This document shows, in pieces, positions 22,046 to 32,655 of a DNA stretch of 64,000 bases. The DNA is from Calonectria ilicicola (Eukaryota > Ascomycota > Sordariomycetes > Hypocreales > Nectriaceae). Each line of letters opens with the position of its first letter. Positions within the stretch are counted from its first letter, which is position 1. The notes under the pieces were generated by a model. It made no database searches, was not told the origin of the DNA, and was given only the letters and a program-made list of their open reading frames with translations. The stretch lies in NCBI GenBank assembly GCA_020809705.1, contig CP085826.1, positions 1,116,001 to 1,180,000 of the forward strand, written 5' to 3'. The translations under genes were made by a program, and so were the position numbers.

Positions 22046-23851
22046 ATGCTGTTTTGGGCCCTCTCCCTTCTTGTCGCGCCGGCATTGGCACGTGATTTCG
22101 ACGTTCCAGATGATAATCGCATGGTGCAAAGGGATGGCCTCATTCGGTTCCCAATTCGAGTATCTGAAGGCGCGCCCGTCGTCAAAGGTGCCAATAAGCG
22201 ACAAAACGACGTTGGTTTAAAGTCCCAGAGAAATGGCTATCTCTACACCATTGACCTCAGCATTGGCACTCCTGGTGATGCTGTAAGCCTGAATTTTGAC
22301 ACAGGATCGGCAGAGTTCTGGGTGAACCCGGTTTGCTCCCAATCTAACAATCCGACATTTTGCGAAAGCTTTCCCCGATTTAACAACAGCAGCACGCTCG
22401 AGGATCTCGGAACCCAGACTAGACTTAGTTATGGATCAGGATATGCGGACATCAATTACATGCAAGATTACGTTTTGGTTGGATGTACGTACAATCTGAT
22501 TGAGTTCAAGACGACGCTTTGAACTTGACTAACGAAACCCGAATTTTAAGCTGCCAAAGTCAGCCAGCAAATCTTTGGAATCGCCTATGATTCATCTACA
22601 ATCTCTGTTGGCGTCTTGGGAGCAGGTCCCCCTCTGTCTGGATGGACGACTGATTATCCAACAATCTTTGATACCCTGGTCAAGCAAGGGTTTATGAATA
22701 GTCGCGCTTACAGTTTGGACATTCGGTCTATTGGGAGTAGCAGAGGTGGGCACGATTCTCGCTTTGTTTGCATTTTCTAACAATCATAGGATCTGTGGTC
22801 TTTGGAGGCATTGACGTTAAGAAATTTTCTGGAAAGTTTGAGAAGCTTTCCGTGATTCCCGCAGAGGATTCCCCAGACCAAAATACTCGGTAAGAGACTC
22901 GAAATTGATAAAAAAAGCAAGCTAATAACTCTGTAGATGGTGGGTTAACCTGGATGGTGTGGCTCTCACCTCCAGTAACGGCACAAAGACCCCGATATTT
23001 TCGGCGGGGAGTCAGCCAGTTCTACTGGATAGTGGGTACACTGTCAACGCATTACCCTCAGCCATCTTCCAACCTCTTCTCAATGCCTTTCCCATAGTGA
23101 AGATCACTTCCGGTTCCAGCTTGTACGAAATCGACTGCAATGTCGGAAATATCAAAGGTTCGGTCGACTTTACCTTTGGGGGAACCGTCATCACCGTCCC
23201 TTACCGAGATTTCATCTGGAAACAGCCCAGTGGCACTTGTATCCTTGGCGCCTTCCAGGATGACAGTGAGTTTTTAGTTATCCCCAGCAAAAGAGTAATT
23301 ATTCCTAACTAGAAACAGCTTTCCCTGTTCTTGGTGACACATTCCTCCGCGCTGCTTATGTTGTCTATGACTGGGACAATAAAGAGGTTCATATCGCAAA
23401 TAATGAGGATTGTGGCTCTAAGTTGGTCACCATCGGCTCTGGCCCCAATGCTGTCCCCTCTTTAGTTGGTGAATGTCGGATTTCCAAGACAAGCACCACA
23501 CCCCAGCATTCAACACCGTTACCTACTCCGGCGCACCGCCGCAACCACTTGTTGAATAATACAGTCACCAAACATTCGGTTTCGCATCACACTCTGTACA
23601 ATAGCACAACCACACCGGTCGTAGTGAAAGCTGTTCCAACACGAGTGCCGGGGTGCTCCAGATGTGTCACTCAGCCTAACAACGGCACTGTCACATTTTG
23701 CCACACTCAATCGACTTCTACTATTCTTGCATATGCTTCTCCTGGCATTGGCTTGAAGCCAACTGGATCGACAATAGTGACTGCAGGGGCCGGCAACAAC
23801 ACTCCCAGATTTATTGCAATAGCCCTGGGGTTAATATTTGCGATGTTTTAA
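22046..23851 (+). CDS. GPI-anchored aspartic protease (yapsin-like, pepsin family A1)
   Basis: Five exons: 22046-22484, 22551-22745, 22790-22889, 22937-23265 and 23319-23851; introns 44-66 nt, phases consistent, 531 aa. A signal peptide (MLFWALSLLVAPALA) is followed by a propeptide ending near a KR (NKRQND). The two catalytic aspartates are in NFDTGSAEFWV and LLDSGYTV; the flap region carries a Tyr (LSYGSGYADI). After the protease domain (ending HIANNEDCG) comes a Ser/Thr/Pro-rich stalk with N-glycosylation sites and a hydrophobic C-terminus (FIAIALGLIFAMF), typical of a GPI signal. It would process proteins at the plasma membrane or cell wall. Every splice junction restores family sequence, so the model is firm. 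Confidence 0.93.
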
Positions 23852-24659
23852 TGATATCCCAGAATTTATGAGGTTTCTACAAAGATATTTATTTAATTTC
23901 ATTGGCAGCATCTGGACTATGGCGCTATGAGGATTTTAGAGTTGCTAGGTCATTACCTAATATTCATGCATTCAGGAACTTCTAATTAGCATAATTTGAT
24001 ATTTAATGAGACTAGTTGGAGTACGCAAGTTATTCTTAAAGAGAGCATCTCTGCTGATGATATTATCGACGAGAGTCACTTTGCTTCTCCGCTCTGATGA
24101 GTGGTTTGGAATAGAAGAGTTAATGATCCGTTGGATTTTTCACTAGCGTAGATGCGCGGAGACTTATGACTAATGATAAGAACCTAGAATGTATTTGTGC
24201 CCACGATGGGCTGATGGCGGAGACTTCTGATACGCCATTGAAAGTATCCTTTACATGAATATTCCTGAACAAGTCAAGTGAACGATGCAAGTCCATCGGG
24301 TTGGGAAGAACATTTGGACTTCTTTAGACGTCTTCTTGATATGCTATTGTTGGTCATGAATAGGGAGGGTGGGAAACTCAGTGCTTCCCTGGGGGGTGAG
24401 ATCTAATCTCTTACGTTGGATGAGATTCAACTCGGTCACTGCCTTGTCTGGTAATCTTGCGAGAAAACCTCTGCACGTGTTTTGAAGTAGCCGGCGCTCT
24501 TAGCCGTTGGCTACCAAAAGTATCCGAAAAGGATCCGGCCGCTATCACGAGTACCTTGAGAGCTTATTCCATAATCTTAAAAGCTGACCCGTTATCCGCT
24601 GTGCAACTGTGAGTTAATCTCAATTTCATGTCGCTTATGCCTTCTTTTCAACTATCAAT
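23852..24659. other. intergenic region
   Basis: About 800 bases between two plus-strand genes, AT-rich. No gene, RNA or repeat recognised. Confidence 0.5.
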
Positions 24660-25756
24660 ATGAATCCAGTTGATGTGTTAATCATCGGCGCCGGTCCGGC
24701 TGGGCTATCTGCTGCTCTTGGTCTCGCCAGGCTGTGCCGATCCGTCATGGTTTTCGACTCTCAGGAATATGGAGATGACGCCACGCTGGCAATGAATAAT
24801 GTCCCAACGTTTGATGGTACTGACCCTGCCATTTTCAGAACCAAATGCATCAACGAAATTGAATCCAAATATCCGAACGTTCAATTTGTGGACCAAAAGA
24901 TTATCGACGCGATCATTGAGAGATCTGAGTCCGGCCATCCTGTTATTAGGATAAAAGATGGCAAGGGCCACGAATGGGATGGAAGAAAGCTTTTGCTAGC
25001 AACAGGTTGTACGGATGTTCTTCCACAAATTGAAGGGTTTAAAGAGTGCTGGGGGCGGCAAATGTGTGATGGTCCATGTCCCATTAAAGTTTTCTGTACT
25101 AATGTATCATTTCTTAGACATCGTTCCCTCTTGTATGATGGATACGAAAGACGCAGCCAGCCTATTGGGTTTTTGGAGCCACAGTCTGTCGATAATTTTG
25201 CGCAAATTTACATGTCGTTTGCCATGACAAGCGAGCAAATTGTAATATTCACCAACAATCAGCCTCCATCCTCTGCAGAGGTTGAGCATGAGATGAAAAG
25301 AGCCAAGTTGAGAGGATGCAGATTTAATGCGAAGAGAATCAGATCCGTTTCCCAATGCACCAGTGAAAATGGACTGGAGGTAATCTTTCATGATGGATCC
25401 AGTGAGAAGCTGGGGTTCATGTTAGTTTACCCGAAAACGAAATTCCGAGCACAGAATTTGATGGGGTCCTTGGGGATAGAAAATCAGCCTGAGACGGATT
25501 TTGAGTCGGGGAGAAGACCCTTTGGTCGTACCAATGTTAAAAGTTGCTTTATGGCTGGTGATAATGTCACATCAACAAAAGCTGTGCTGGTTGCAGCATC
25601 AACTGGTAAGTATCTACGAAAACCGTCACTTGACCAGATTGCTCACCACAGTGCTGTTTAGGTGTGTTGACAGCGTTGGAGATTGCCAAAGAATTGGCGT
25701 TTGATGATACAAACCGGGTCGTCGAGGCGGAGGTTTCCTCCATGTGGTCAATGTAA
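24660..25756 (+). CDS. thioredoxin reductase-like FAD oxidoreductase lacking the CXXC centre
   Basis: Three exons, 24660-25063, 25118-25605 and 25662-25756, give 328 aa. The FAD motif GAGPAG is at residues 10-15; ATGCTDVLP and CFMAGDN (the second FAD contact) are in place. The fold matches the low-molecular-weight thioredoxin reductase/GliT group, but where those proteins have a CxxC before HGYE, this one reads HRSLLYDGYE: Ser and Tyr replace both cysteines. It therefore cannot carry out disulfide exchange and is more likely a flavin oxidase or reductase. The first intron is 54 nt, a multiple of three without a stop, so its retention would insert 18 residues in frame. No biosynthetic cluster surrounds it. 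Confidence 0.8.
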
Positions 25757-26290
25757 TAATCACTTTTTGATAGATTAGCGTGGTAGAATTGATAAGAACG
25801 ATTTGAATGCAGTTCTAATTGTACGATGCCGAGAATGGTGGGTGACAGTGGTGGAACTTCTGGTGCGCCATTTTATCAAAGCCACCCCTGCGGCAGATCT
25901 TTAAAAAATGGAACCAGTGTTTTGAGCTAGCCCGCACTAGTTTCAAAGGTTTCTTCCATGTATTGAGTGAATACTCCAGAAAGCAAGCCACCTGCAAAAG
26001 ACGAATGCTCTACAGTGTATGCAAGACACCGTAAGTCCATGTGATACTGTCTTACAAGAGCTGACAGGTCACATTTGATGACTGGCATTTCAGGTCCAAA
26101 GCCCCGCCAAGCCCGGATTTAATCCGATAATCCGGTTTCAAGTTTCCAACATTTTCCCCTCCGCCATCAAAATAAACACAACACGCAAGAACGAGTCAAC
26201 TTATATCGTCAGTTTTGTTGTAGACATTCCAAACTTCACCATTTTGCCAAGGGGACATCAGCCGTCGGCTTTCTGTCGGAACGTTCCGCC
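25757..26290. other. intergenic region
   Basis: The 3' region of the flavoprotein and the promoter of the F-box-like gene. Nothing else seen. Confidence 0.5.
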
Positions 26291-27856
26291 ATGACTCCCA
26301 CCTTGATTTCCCTCCCGATCGAAACCCTCCACACAATCTGCGGATATCTCACCAAACACGATGATATAGCCAATGTTCGCCTCGTATGTCGTCTTCTCAG
26401 CGACATAGGCATACGGCATTTGGCTCAGCTTGTATCATTCGTAATGTTGCCAGAGAGTATGACTCGCCTGACCGAAATCTCCCGCCACCCTATTCTTAGG
26501 CACAACGTACTGGCCTTAAGTTGCTATTCGGATGTGCTACCTTGGTTCGATACCTTGGAAGAATGGAAGGTATTTGCACGACGGCCTGGTCTTCAGCTCG
26601 ATTGGCCCGTTCTGCCTGGTGACGTATGGGCGTTGGACTCCGATCGAGCCGCCCACGCCCGCCATCAGATTCCTGATGCTGAGTTGAAGGAGGGCTGGGC
26701 AGCTTATAAAGCAACAATCGCGAAACAACAACAATTAATCTCGTCACTGGAACACTCGCAAGAATTAAAAGAGGCCATGAAGAGGCTCCCTAAACTATCG
26801 CATATCTATATACACCATGCTAAACACGAGCAGCAAATGCCCAATGTTAGTCATTACAAAGGGCTTTTCGATAACTGCTTGGTCCAACCAATTCCTTTCC
26901 CAGGATATATCGCGGAAATTTCGCATTTCCCCGGTTTTCCTGGTGCTAAACCTTTGACGTCATTGCTAAATGCAATACCCAAGCATAACAATTTAAAAAC
27001 GATTGCGGTTCAGCTGTTGGATGTTTGCTTCTTCAATGTCCCAGAAGCAAAGTTTGAATCTCTGAGAGAAAGCATTCGCGAAGTATGTGAAATTGAAATC
27101 AACATTTTTGTTCATGAAATCTTGGATGACAATTCCGCGTGGGAGAGTGCCCGACAAACCCTGTCCACAAGTAGACTGAAACACTTTTTGACTTCAGCCT
27201 CTAATCTCGAAACCATCGATCTAGGATTCACCGACCCGTATGAGGGGTCCTATATTGCCAACACTATCTATGTGTTTCCTACACACCATATGTGGCCACA
27301 TCTCAAACGTGTGTCATTGACCTTCATTGGAGTCCACCCGCCTTCCTTTCTAGAATTTATTCGCGCTCATGAAAAATGTCTCGACACCTTAATTCTGAAT
27401 TCTTGCGACCTAGTTGCTACAAATCCGGAATCTGACAATCAAATTGTGAATCAGTCTTCGGATCTGGGCCGTTGGTCGGAAATATTCATTCCGATCTACA
27501 GCATTCTCCACCTCTCACAGCTGTCACTTTCGGGCACGTTCACCGTGTGTCGTGCTGCAGGTCGAGAGCTGCCATACAGTCAAATGAATGATTTGGTCAA
27601 GGACGTGGGGTGCACTGTCGCTGAGACACTTGACATGTTAATCTGTTGGAACCATTTCGATGAGTTTTTGAAAAACAAAGTGGACCTTAGTGAGGGCCCA
27701 AGCATTGAAGAAATGAAGAGAACAATTATCCGGGATCTGGTGGACGATCCGCCCCCGAGGTCAGAGCCGCCCAGGGCCATAGAGATTTCAACGAGATATT
27801 CGAACTATTTGGAGATGTTCAGGCTTTCAAACGAAGAATGGATGCAAGAGGAATAA
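26291..27856 (+). CDS. F-box-like domain protein
   Basis: A 521-aa intronless protein with an N-terminal F-box (LISLPIETLHTICGYLTKHDDIANVRLVCRLLSDIG, about residues 5-40). The remainder resembles the diverged leucine-rich or helical region found in many ascomycete F-box proteins (LETIDLGF, LKRVSLTF, LSQLSLSGTF blocks at roughly 25-60 residue spacing suggest degenerate LRR). It probably recruits a target to an SCF ubiquitin ligase. No homologue with known target comes to mind. The start is the first ATG in the frame and places the F-box at the usual position. Confidence 0.82.
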   Translation: MTPTLISLPIETLHTICGYLTKHDDIANVRLVCRLLSDIGIRHLAQLVSFVMLPESMTRLTEISRHPILRHNVLALSCYSDVLPWFDTLEEWKVFARRPGLQLDWPVLPGDVWALDSDRAAHARHQIPDAELKEGWAAYKATIAKQQQLISSLEHSQELKEAMKRLPKLSHIYIHHAKHEQQMPNVSHYKGLFDNCLVQPIPFPGYIAEISHFPGFPGAKPLTSLLNAIPKHNNLKTIAVQLLDVCFFNVPEAKFESLRESIREVCEIEINIFVHEILDDNSAWESARQTLSTSRLKHFLTSASNLETIDLGFTDPYEGSYIANTIYVFPTHHMWPHLKRVSLTFIGVHPPSFLEFIRAHEKCLDTLILNSCDLVATNPESDNQIVNQSSDLGRWSEIFIPIYSILHLSQLSLSGTFTVCRAAGRELPYSQMNDLVKDVGCTVAETLDMLICWNHFDEFLKNKVDLSEGPSIEEMKRTIIRDLVDDPPPRSEPPRAIEISTRYSNYLEMFRLSNEEWMQEE

Positions 27857-28248
27857 ACAATCATCTTGTGTTTGCAACCAGCGCTGTCTGTTGAGTAACA
27901 CAGAGTATTTGATCTTTAATTGAGGTCGGCTATCGATTTGGACTAATACATCGAACGAAAACTCTGAGATTAAATATAGGAAGAGAAAATCTACAATGAA
28001 ATAAGGAAAAGAAGACCATAACGGAAGAGTAAGGAAATAAATATCTATCCGGGAGCAAGCTAGCAACAACCTATCCCAAAAAAAAAAATGTGTGTTTAAC
28101 TTGAGATCAGGATGCGTTTATGCAACCTATGGCCTGGCCATCTCTCATTCAATATTTGCCTTGAGACAAGAATGCCCTGTTTTATTGGCTAGAATGGAGG
28201 GGCAGATGGATACAGTAACAACGAAAGTGACCCCACCTGCTCAATCAA
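27857..28248. other. convergent 3' intergenic region
   Basis: It lies between the F-box-like gene and the GST gene; includes an A-run at 28078-28089. No gene seen. Confidence 0.5.
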
Positions 28249-28947
28249 CTATGCTAACTCAGGTGTCGGATCCTGTTGAGCACTTGCAATTGCTGTGATC
28301 GTGCTAAGAACGGAGTAAATCCTAGACACAGTGGGATACTCTTCCAAATCAACACCCAATCTTTTTGCAGTCCAAAGCTCAGGTACTAAACAGACATCTG
28401 CGAGTGTAATCTCATCCCCAACACTATACCTTCCAGCTGTTTCCTGGGCCATGCCCTCGTATGCGTCCAGTCCTTTTTTAATCCAATGAATATCCCATTC
28501 TCGGTTACCTTCGGCGGCAGCCAGTTCTGTTTCTGGACACGGAAATCGGGCTCTTATTTCCCTACCCACTCTGTGAGCTGTGAGTGGATGGATGTCTGTA
28601 GCGATGATGTTGACAAGACTGCGCACCATGGCCCGATCCATGGGCTGGTGAATTGGTGGTAGCAGTTGGGGCGTATCTGGGAATGCTTCCTCAAGATACT
28701 CAAGGGCCGCTATGGATTGTTTCAAAGTAAATAACATTTCTTTGTCTGTCGCGGATGACGAATGAATAACTAGAGCAGGTACAGTCTGTGCAGGGTTGAT
28801 TCTAAGATACTCGGAACTCTGGTTTTGTCTGTTCCGTAGGCTAACTGTGATCAGGTCGTATGGAATCCCCTTGAGATTAAGTGCGATTCGCAGACGACCA
28901 GAGCAGTCGGATATAGGCGAAGAGTAAAGGGTTGCACGGTGTGTCAT
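28249..28947 (-). CDS. zeta-class glutathione S-transferase / maleylacetoacetate isomerase-like
   Basis: A 232-aa intronless protein. The N-terminal thioredoxin-fold domain begins TLYSSPISDCSGRLRIALNLKGI; the zeta-class active-site pattern SSCSxRVRIAL is recognisable with Ser and Cys kept (SDCSGRLRIAL). INPAQTVPALV and the SIAALEYLEE glutathione-binding segment follow. The C-terminal helical domain holds YSVGDEITLADVCLVPE. Zeta GSTs isomerise maleylacetoacetate to fumarylacetoacetate in tyrosine and phenylacetate breakdown. No fumarylacetoacetase or homogentisate dioxygenase gene is adjacent, so this may be a paralogue acting on another substrate. Confidence 0.87.
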   Translation of the reverse strand: MTHRATLYSSPISDCSGRLRIALNLKGIPYDLITVSLRNRQNQSSEYLRINPAQTVPALVIHSSSATDKEMLFTLKQSIAALEYLEEAFPDTPQLLPPIHQPMDRAMVRSLVNIIATDIHPLTAHRVGREIRARFPCPETELAAAEGNREWDIHWIKKGLDAYEGMAQETAGRYSVGDEITLADVCLVPELWTAKRLGVDLEEYPTVSRIYSVLSTITAIASAQQDPTPELA

Positions 28948-29610
28948 TTTCTTTCAGTGTAGCCCCGCAGTCCAAGTATCGTATGAGGGCTTCGAAAAGA
29001 GCAAAGGGTGGAATCTGAACGAGGAATAGGATTATTATCACAGGCTCCATCTGATGTTGGTTGCATTCCTTGACTTTTTGCAAAACAAAGTTGCGAGGAG
29101 CGCGTGTCAAGCGCGGAACGTTTTCACCAATGAAAAAGACTCCGCAACTGACCGATTTTTGTCGGTGGGTGAGACTAGCGTGAGTAGGTGGTAAGCTGAT
29201 GGCTCTACATGTTTTGCAACAATCCATCGAAGCCTCTCAATTTATCCTGCTGATAGGAATCCATATTTAGGTTGATATTATTGACATGTAAGCTTAGTTG
29301 ATTGGTTTCCCCCCCGATGATTCATTGCAAACTACATCGAGCAAGTTCAGATACGGCTTGAGCGCGACCATGACTAATTAATCCAAGAGCTGTTTAGTCT
29401 CTGCGGGTCCCAAGTCGCCCAAGTTCAGTGATGTGGGTCAGAAGGCTACTGGACTTGCACCCGTAAGTCACGATGACTAAACGTGATGTAAGCAAACCGG
29501 CCCAAGTTGGGATGACTCCGTAATGGCGCGGTCGCCAGTTCATGGTTCGAATTAAATAATCACCAAAGTTGGTCAAGTATCCAGCACATTATTTTTCAGT
29601 GACGGAAAAA
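28948..29610. other. divergent intergenic region, GST / hemerythrin-like gene
   Basis: About 660 bases holding two promoters. No gene seen; a minus-strand frame at 28877-29227 overlaps the GST start and has no content. Confidence 0.45.
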
Positions 29611-30198
29611 ATGTCGAAGGTCCAGCAAACACAGCCTGAAGCACTGGATACCAAATTACCACCCTTATCACAGGATGAATTTATGGCCTTCAATCGTCCG
29701 GCTGTTACTATGGCCCGGGTTGTACGTCTTTATCGGCTTTATTTATCTTTATGCAGCCTCTAATACGATTATTAGCATGAGACGTTTCGTAATCTCTGGA
29801 GCGATATTCTCGAGGACTGCAGTGCATCAGAGGGATCTCAGGACATGAAAATTATGTTCAAAGGTTTGATGTTTTGCTATCAACTATCTCAACACCACGA
29901 TATGGAAGAGTCTTCTATCTTCCCTTTTCTTGCAAGTCGAATGCCTGAATTCAGAGGGGATGACGCAGAGTTACTGCAGCAACATAGGCAGATTCACGAT
30001 GGTATTACAACCATGCGAGACTATCTCAGACGATGTAGCTCTCGCCAGGAGAAGCTGAGCCCAATAAAGCTTATGGATATCATGAATTCTTGGTCCGAGG
30101 TTCTCTTTATTCATCTTGATCAAGAAGTAGATTCACTAGGGGCCGAGAACATGCGAAAATATTGGACGGTAGAAGAAGTAAAGTCCATGCGTTGGTAG
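29611..30198 (+). CDS. hemerythrin-like (HHE) domain protein
   Basis: Two exons, 29611-29721 and 29776-30198, 54-nt intron (GTACGT..TTAG), giving 177 aa. Four helices with metal-ligand pattern: HETFRNLW (His in helix 1), QHHDMEESSIFP (His and Glu in helix 2), QQHRQIHDG (helix 3) and FIHLDQEVDSL (helix 4). This fits a non-heme diiron hemerythrin-like fold. Fungal members are poorly characterised; possible roles include oxygen or NO sensing and iron handling. ATG at 29611 is preferred over the in-frame upstream 29569 because it leaves the usual short N-terminal extension. Sits next to an MCT-type transporter on the same strand, relation unknown. Confidence 0.85.
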
Positions 30199-30720
30199 AA
30201 ATCTGAGCTTTAGAGTCTTTGAACCCTGGGCGAATTTAGTAGAAATACAAAATGAATATATAATTATTGATTCATTTTTTAGTTTGTTACTTTCTTGTAG
30301 TAAAGGGTTAATATATGCCGACTGCGATAGATCATCGTGTTGGCAAGACTGTCTAAAATATTGATCGATTGCCCATTCGTATTATAGAGTAATTCAATGG
30401 GAGTTTAGGCGTCGCTCTCACACTCATATTAACAGGTTAACAAATTTCTGGAGTATCTAACTGTAGGCAATCGCAATTTCTTTGTAATGAACTAACCCGC
30501 TGATAGCCATGAGAAAGCTCCGGTAAAACGTTCCCCCGTGTACATCATACCCCGCATGACTATGAATTACGCATCTATTTAGCTGATCCACTTAATCGCG
30601 AACAGAGAAATTGAACCTCGGCTTTTGAATGGTTGCAGAACACTTGGAACGACTCTGCTTGCGCAAGCATATAAACAACCCGTACCGCATTTTAGAATTG
30701 GAAGCTCAAATTTGCGTAAT
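30199..30720. other. intergenic region
   Basis: AT-rich; it contains the 3' region of the hemerythrin-like gene and the promoter of the MFS gene. No gene seen. Confidence 0.5.
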
Positions 30721-32166
30721 ATGGAACCAATAGAGCTCACGACGGTCGAACCGACATCACGTACGAGTCAAACCGGAAATGATGCCCACATATCACAGGC
30801 AGCCAGTGGAAGAGAGCAACGGCTTGAACCTACTGATCGAGGAGTAGCAGCCTGGAGGTTACTCGGCGCCGCTTTTATTTTCGAGGCTCTTCTGTGGGGT
30901 TAGTACTATTAGCTTCTTTCATATTCTTTCACCATTAATCTACCCAATCTAACTTTGCCTGCCATACCAAGGATTTCCACTCTCCTTTGGAGTTTTTCAA
31001 AACTACTATTCTCAACAGCCCGCGTTTGCCAGTAATCCCTATACATCCGTCATTGGCACGGTAGCCTCGGGAATATCATATCTGGGTGCACCCTTTATCA
31101 CCCCTCTCGTGAAAAGATTCCAGCATTTCCAAAAGACAATCATTTGGGTTGGCTGTAAGTTTCAACGGGCGGCGCTTTCGAAGAGCAAGATTCTAACTAA
31201 AATACAGGGTTAATATGTATTGCCGGGATAGCATTAGCCTCGATCTGCACGACCGTGGAAACGCTTATCCTAACCCAAGGCGTGACGTATGGCATGGGGT
31301 TCCTATTGTTCTACTATCCAATTTTGAACATGGTGAATGAATATTGGATCACTCGCCGTGGGATGGCGTACGGCCTTCTATGTAGCGCATCAGGTGTTTC
31401 AGGAGCTGTGATGCCATTCATCATCCAAACGCTTTTAGACAAATACGACTATCAAGTCACTCTACGCATCATCGCCATCGCGTTGCTCGTTTTGACGGGG
31501 CCCATGATACCGTTGCTGAAGAGTCGCTTGCCACCTTCTTCACACACTGCCGTGGCAAGGATAGACTGGGCTTTCATCCGAAATCCTTTGTTTTGGGTCT
31601 ATTCTCTTGCTAATATCGCGCAAGGGCTAGGATACTTTCTCCCATCACTTTATCTCCCTTCATATGCGACAGATATCGGTCTAAGTAACAATCAAGGCGC
31701 CCTCCTGGTATCCTTAATGAGCGTTGCGCAGGTAGCTGGACAGCTCACGTTTGGTACACTTTCAGATCAGAATCTGTCACTCAGAACGCTCACGACTGCT
31801 TCTACTATACCATCAGCAATATCTGTGCTTACTCTATGGGGCCTCGCTAAATCACTGCCACTGCTTCTTGTCTTTGCATTAGTCTATGGCTTTTTTACCA
31901 CTGGGTACACAGCTATGTGGGCAAGAATGAGCACAGATGTGAGCGATGATGCGACATCAACCCCCATCGTATTTGGCCTCTTCAACTTTGGTAAAGGAGT
32001 AGGCAATGTTTTAGCAGGTCCCCTAGGTGGGAAAATGGTCTCATCCATCACAGTGGTTAGTAATTATGGAATAATCAGATATACCAAAGTGGTCATTTTT
32101 ACGGGTTCCTGTATGGCGTTGAGTTCTATCGTCATCGCTTCATCCTGGTTATTATCTTGTTTATGA
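30721..32166 (+). CDS. MFS transporter, monocarboxylate (MCT/MCH) type
   Basis: Three exons, 30721-30898, 30972-31154 and 31208-32166, encode 439 aa. The splice joins create LLWGFPLSFGVFQNYY in TM1 and IIWVGWLICIAG in TM3. The MCT-family signature is present: FGVFQNYY, then the ITRRGMAYGLLCSASGVSGAVMPF block between TM4 and TM5. About 12 membrane segments are seen, with a cytosolic N-terminus of ~45 residues rich in Thr/Ser/Glu. The plasma membrane and a small monocarboxylate or related substrate are likely; the true ligand is unknown. In-frame Met at 30625 would add 32 residues that do not resemble the family. Confidence 0.9.
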
Positions 32167-32655
32167 GGGGGGGAAACGCAACTCAAAATATCCCAATAAA
32201 TTGAAAATATTGGATAGCAAGCAAAGTTTTACCTCCCAGACAAACGCCGGTTTGAAGGCTCTCGAAGTATCTAGAACGGATATATGCACACAAGGAGCGT
32301 GTCTTGCCCTCCACATTGCGGACCTCGTTGTAATAGACAGGTGTATCTTGCTTCCAAGTAGAATATGGTTGGCCTGTGTGATCGCAAAGGTCCCTCATTT
32401 GTTTCATCAAGGCTTTCTAGCATAGACTAGCATGACTGCTAAATTCCACGTGACTACTGCAGCCCTTATAGGTTCTTCTTCTCTGCCACATCTGGTTTAT
32501 TGAATACCGACCTAAATTCCTCAGCGAAGCGCTTGTCCCTGGATCATAAAAACACAGCGATGGATATTAGCCCGACCGAAACGAGAAGAGCTATATTCGC
32601 AGGTAGCAGATGCCATGGTTGAGATCAAGTTCCAATATGTATTTTAGGAATTTGC
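32167..32655. other. convergent 3' intergenic region
   Basis: It lies between the MFS transporter and the NLR gene. Short overlapping frames on both strands are not supported. Confidence 0.5.

Noticed and set aside
24660..32166. Flavoprotein, GST and MFS genes as a biosynthetic gene cluster
   Set aside because: No core enzyme (PKS, NRPS, terpene synthase, DMATS) is present, genes are on both strands with long gaps, and F-box and hemerythrin genes intervene.
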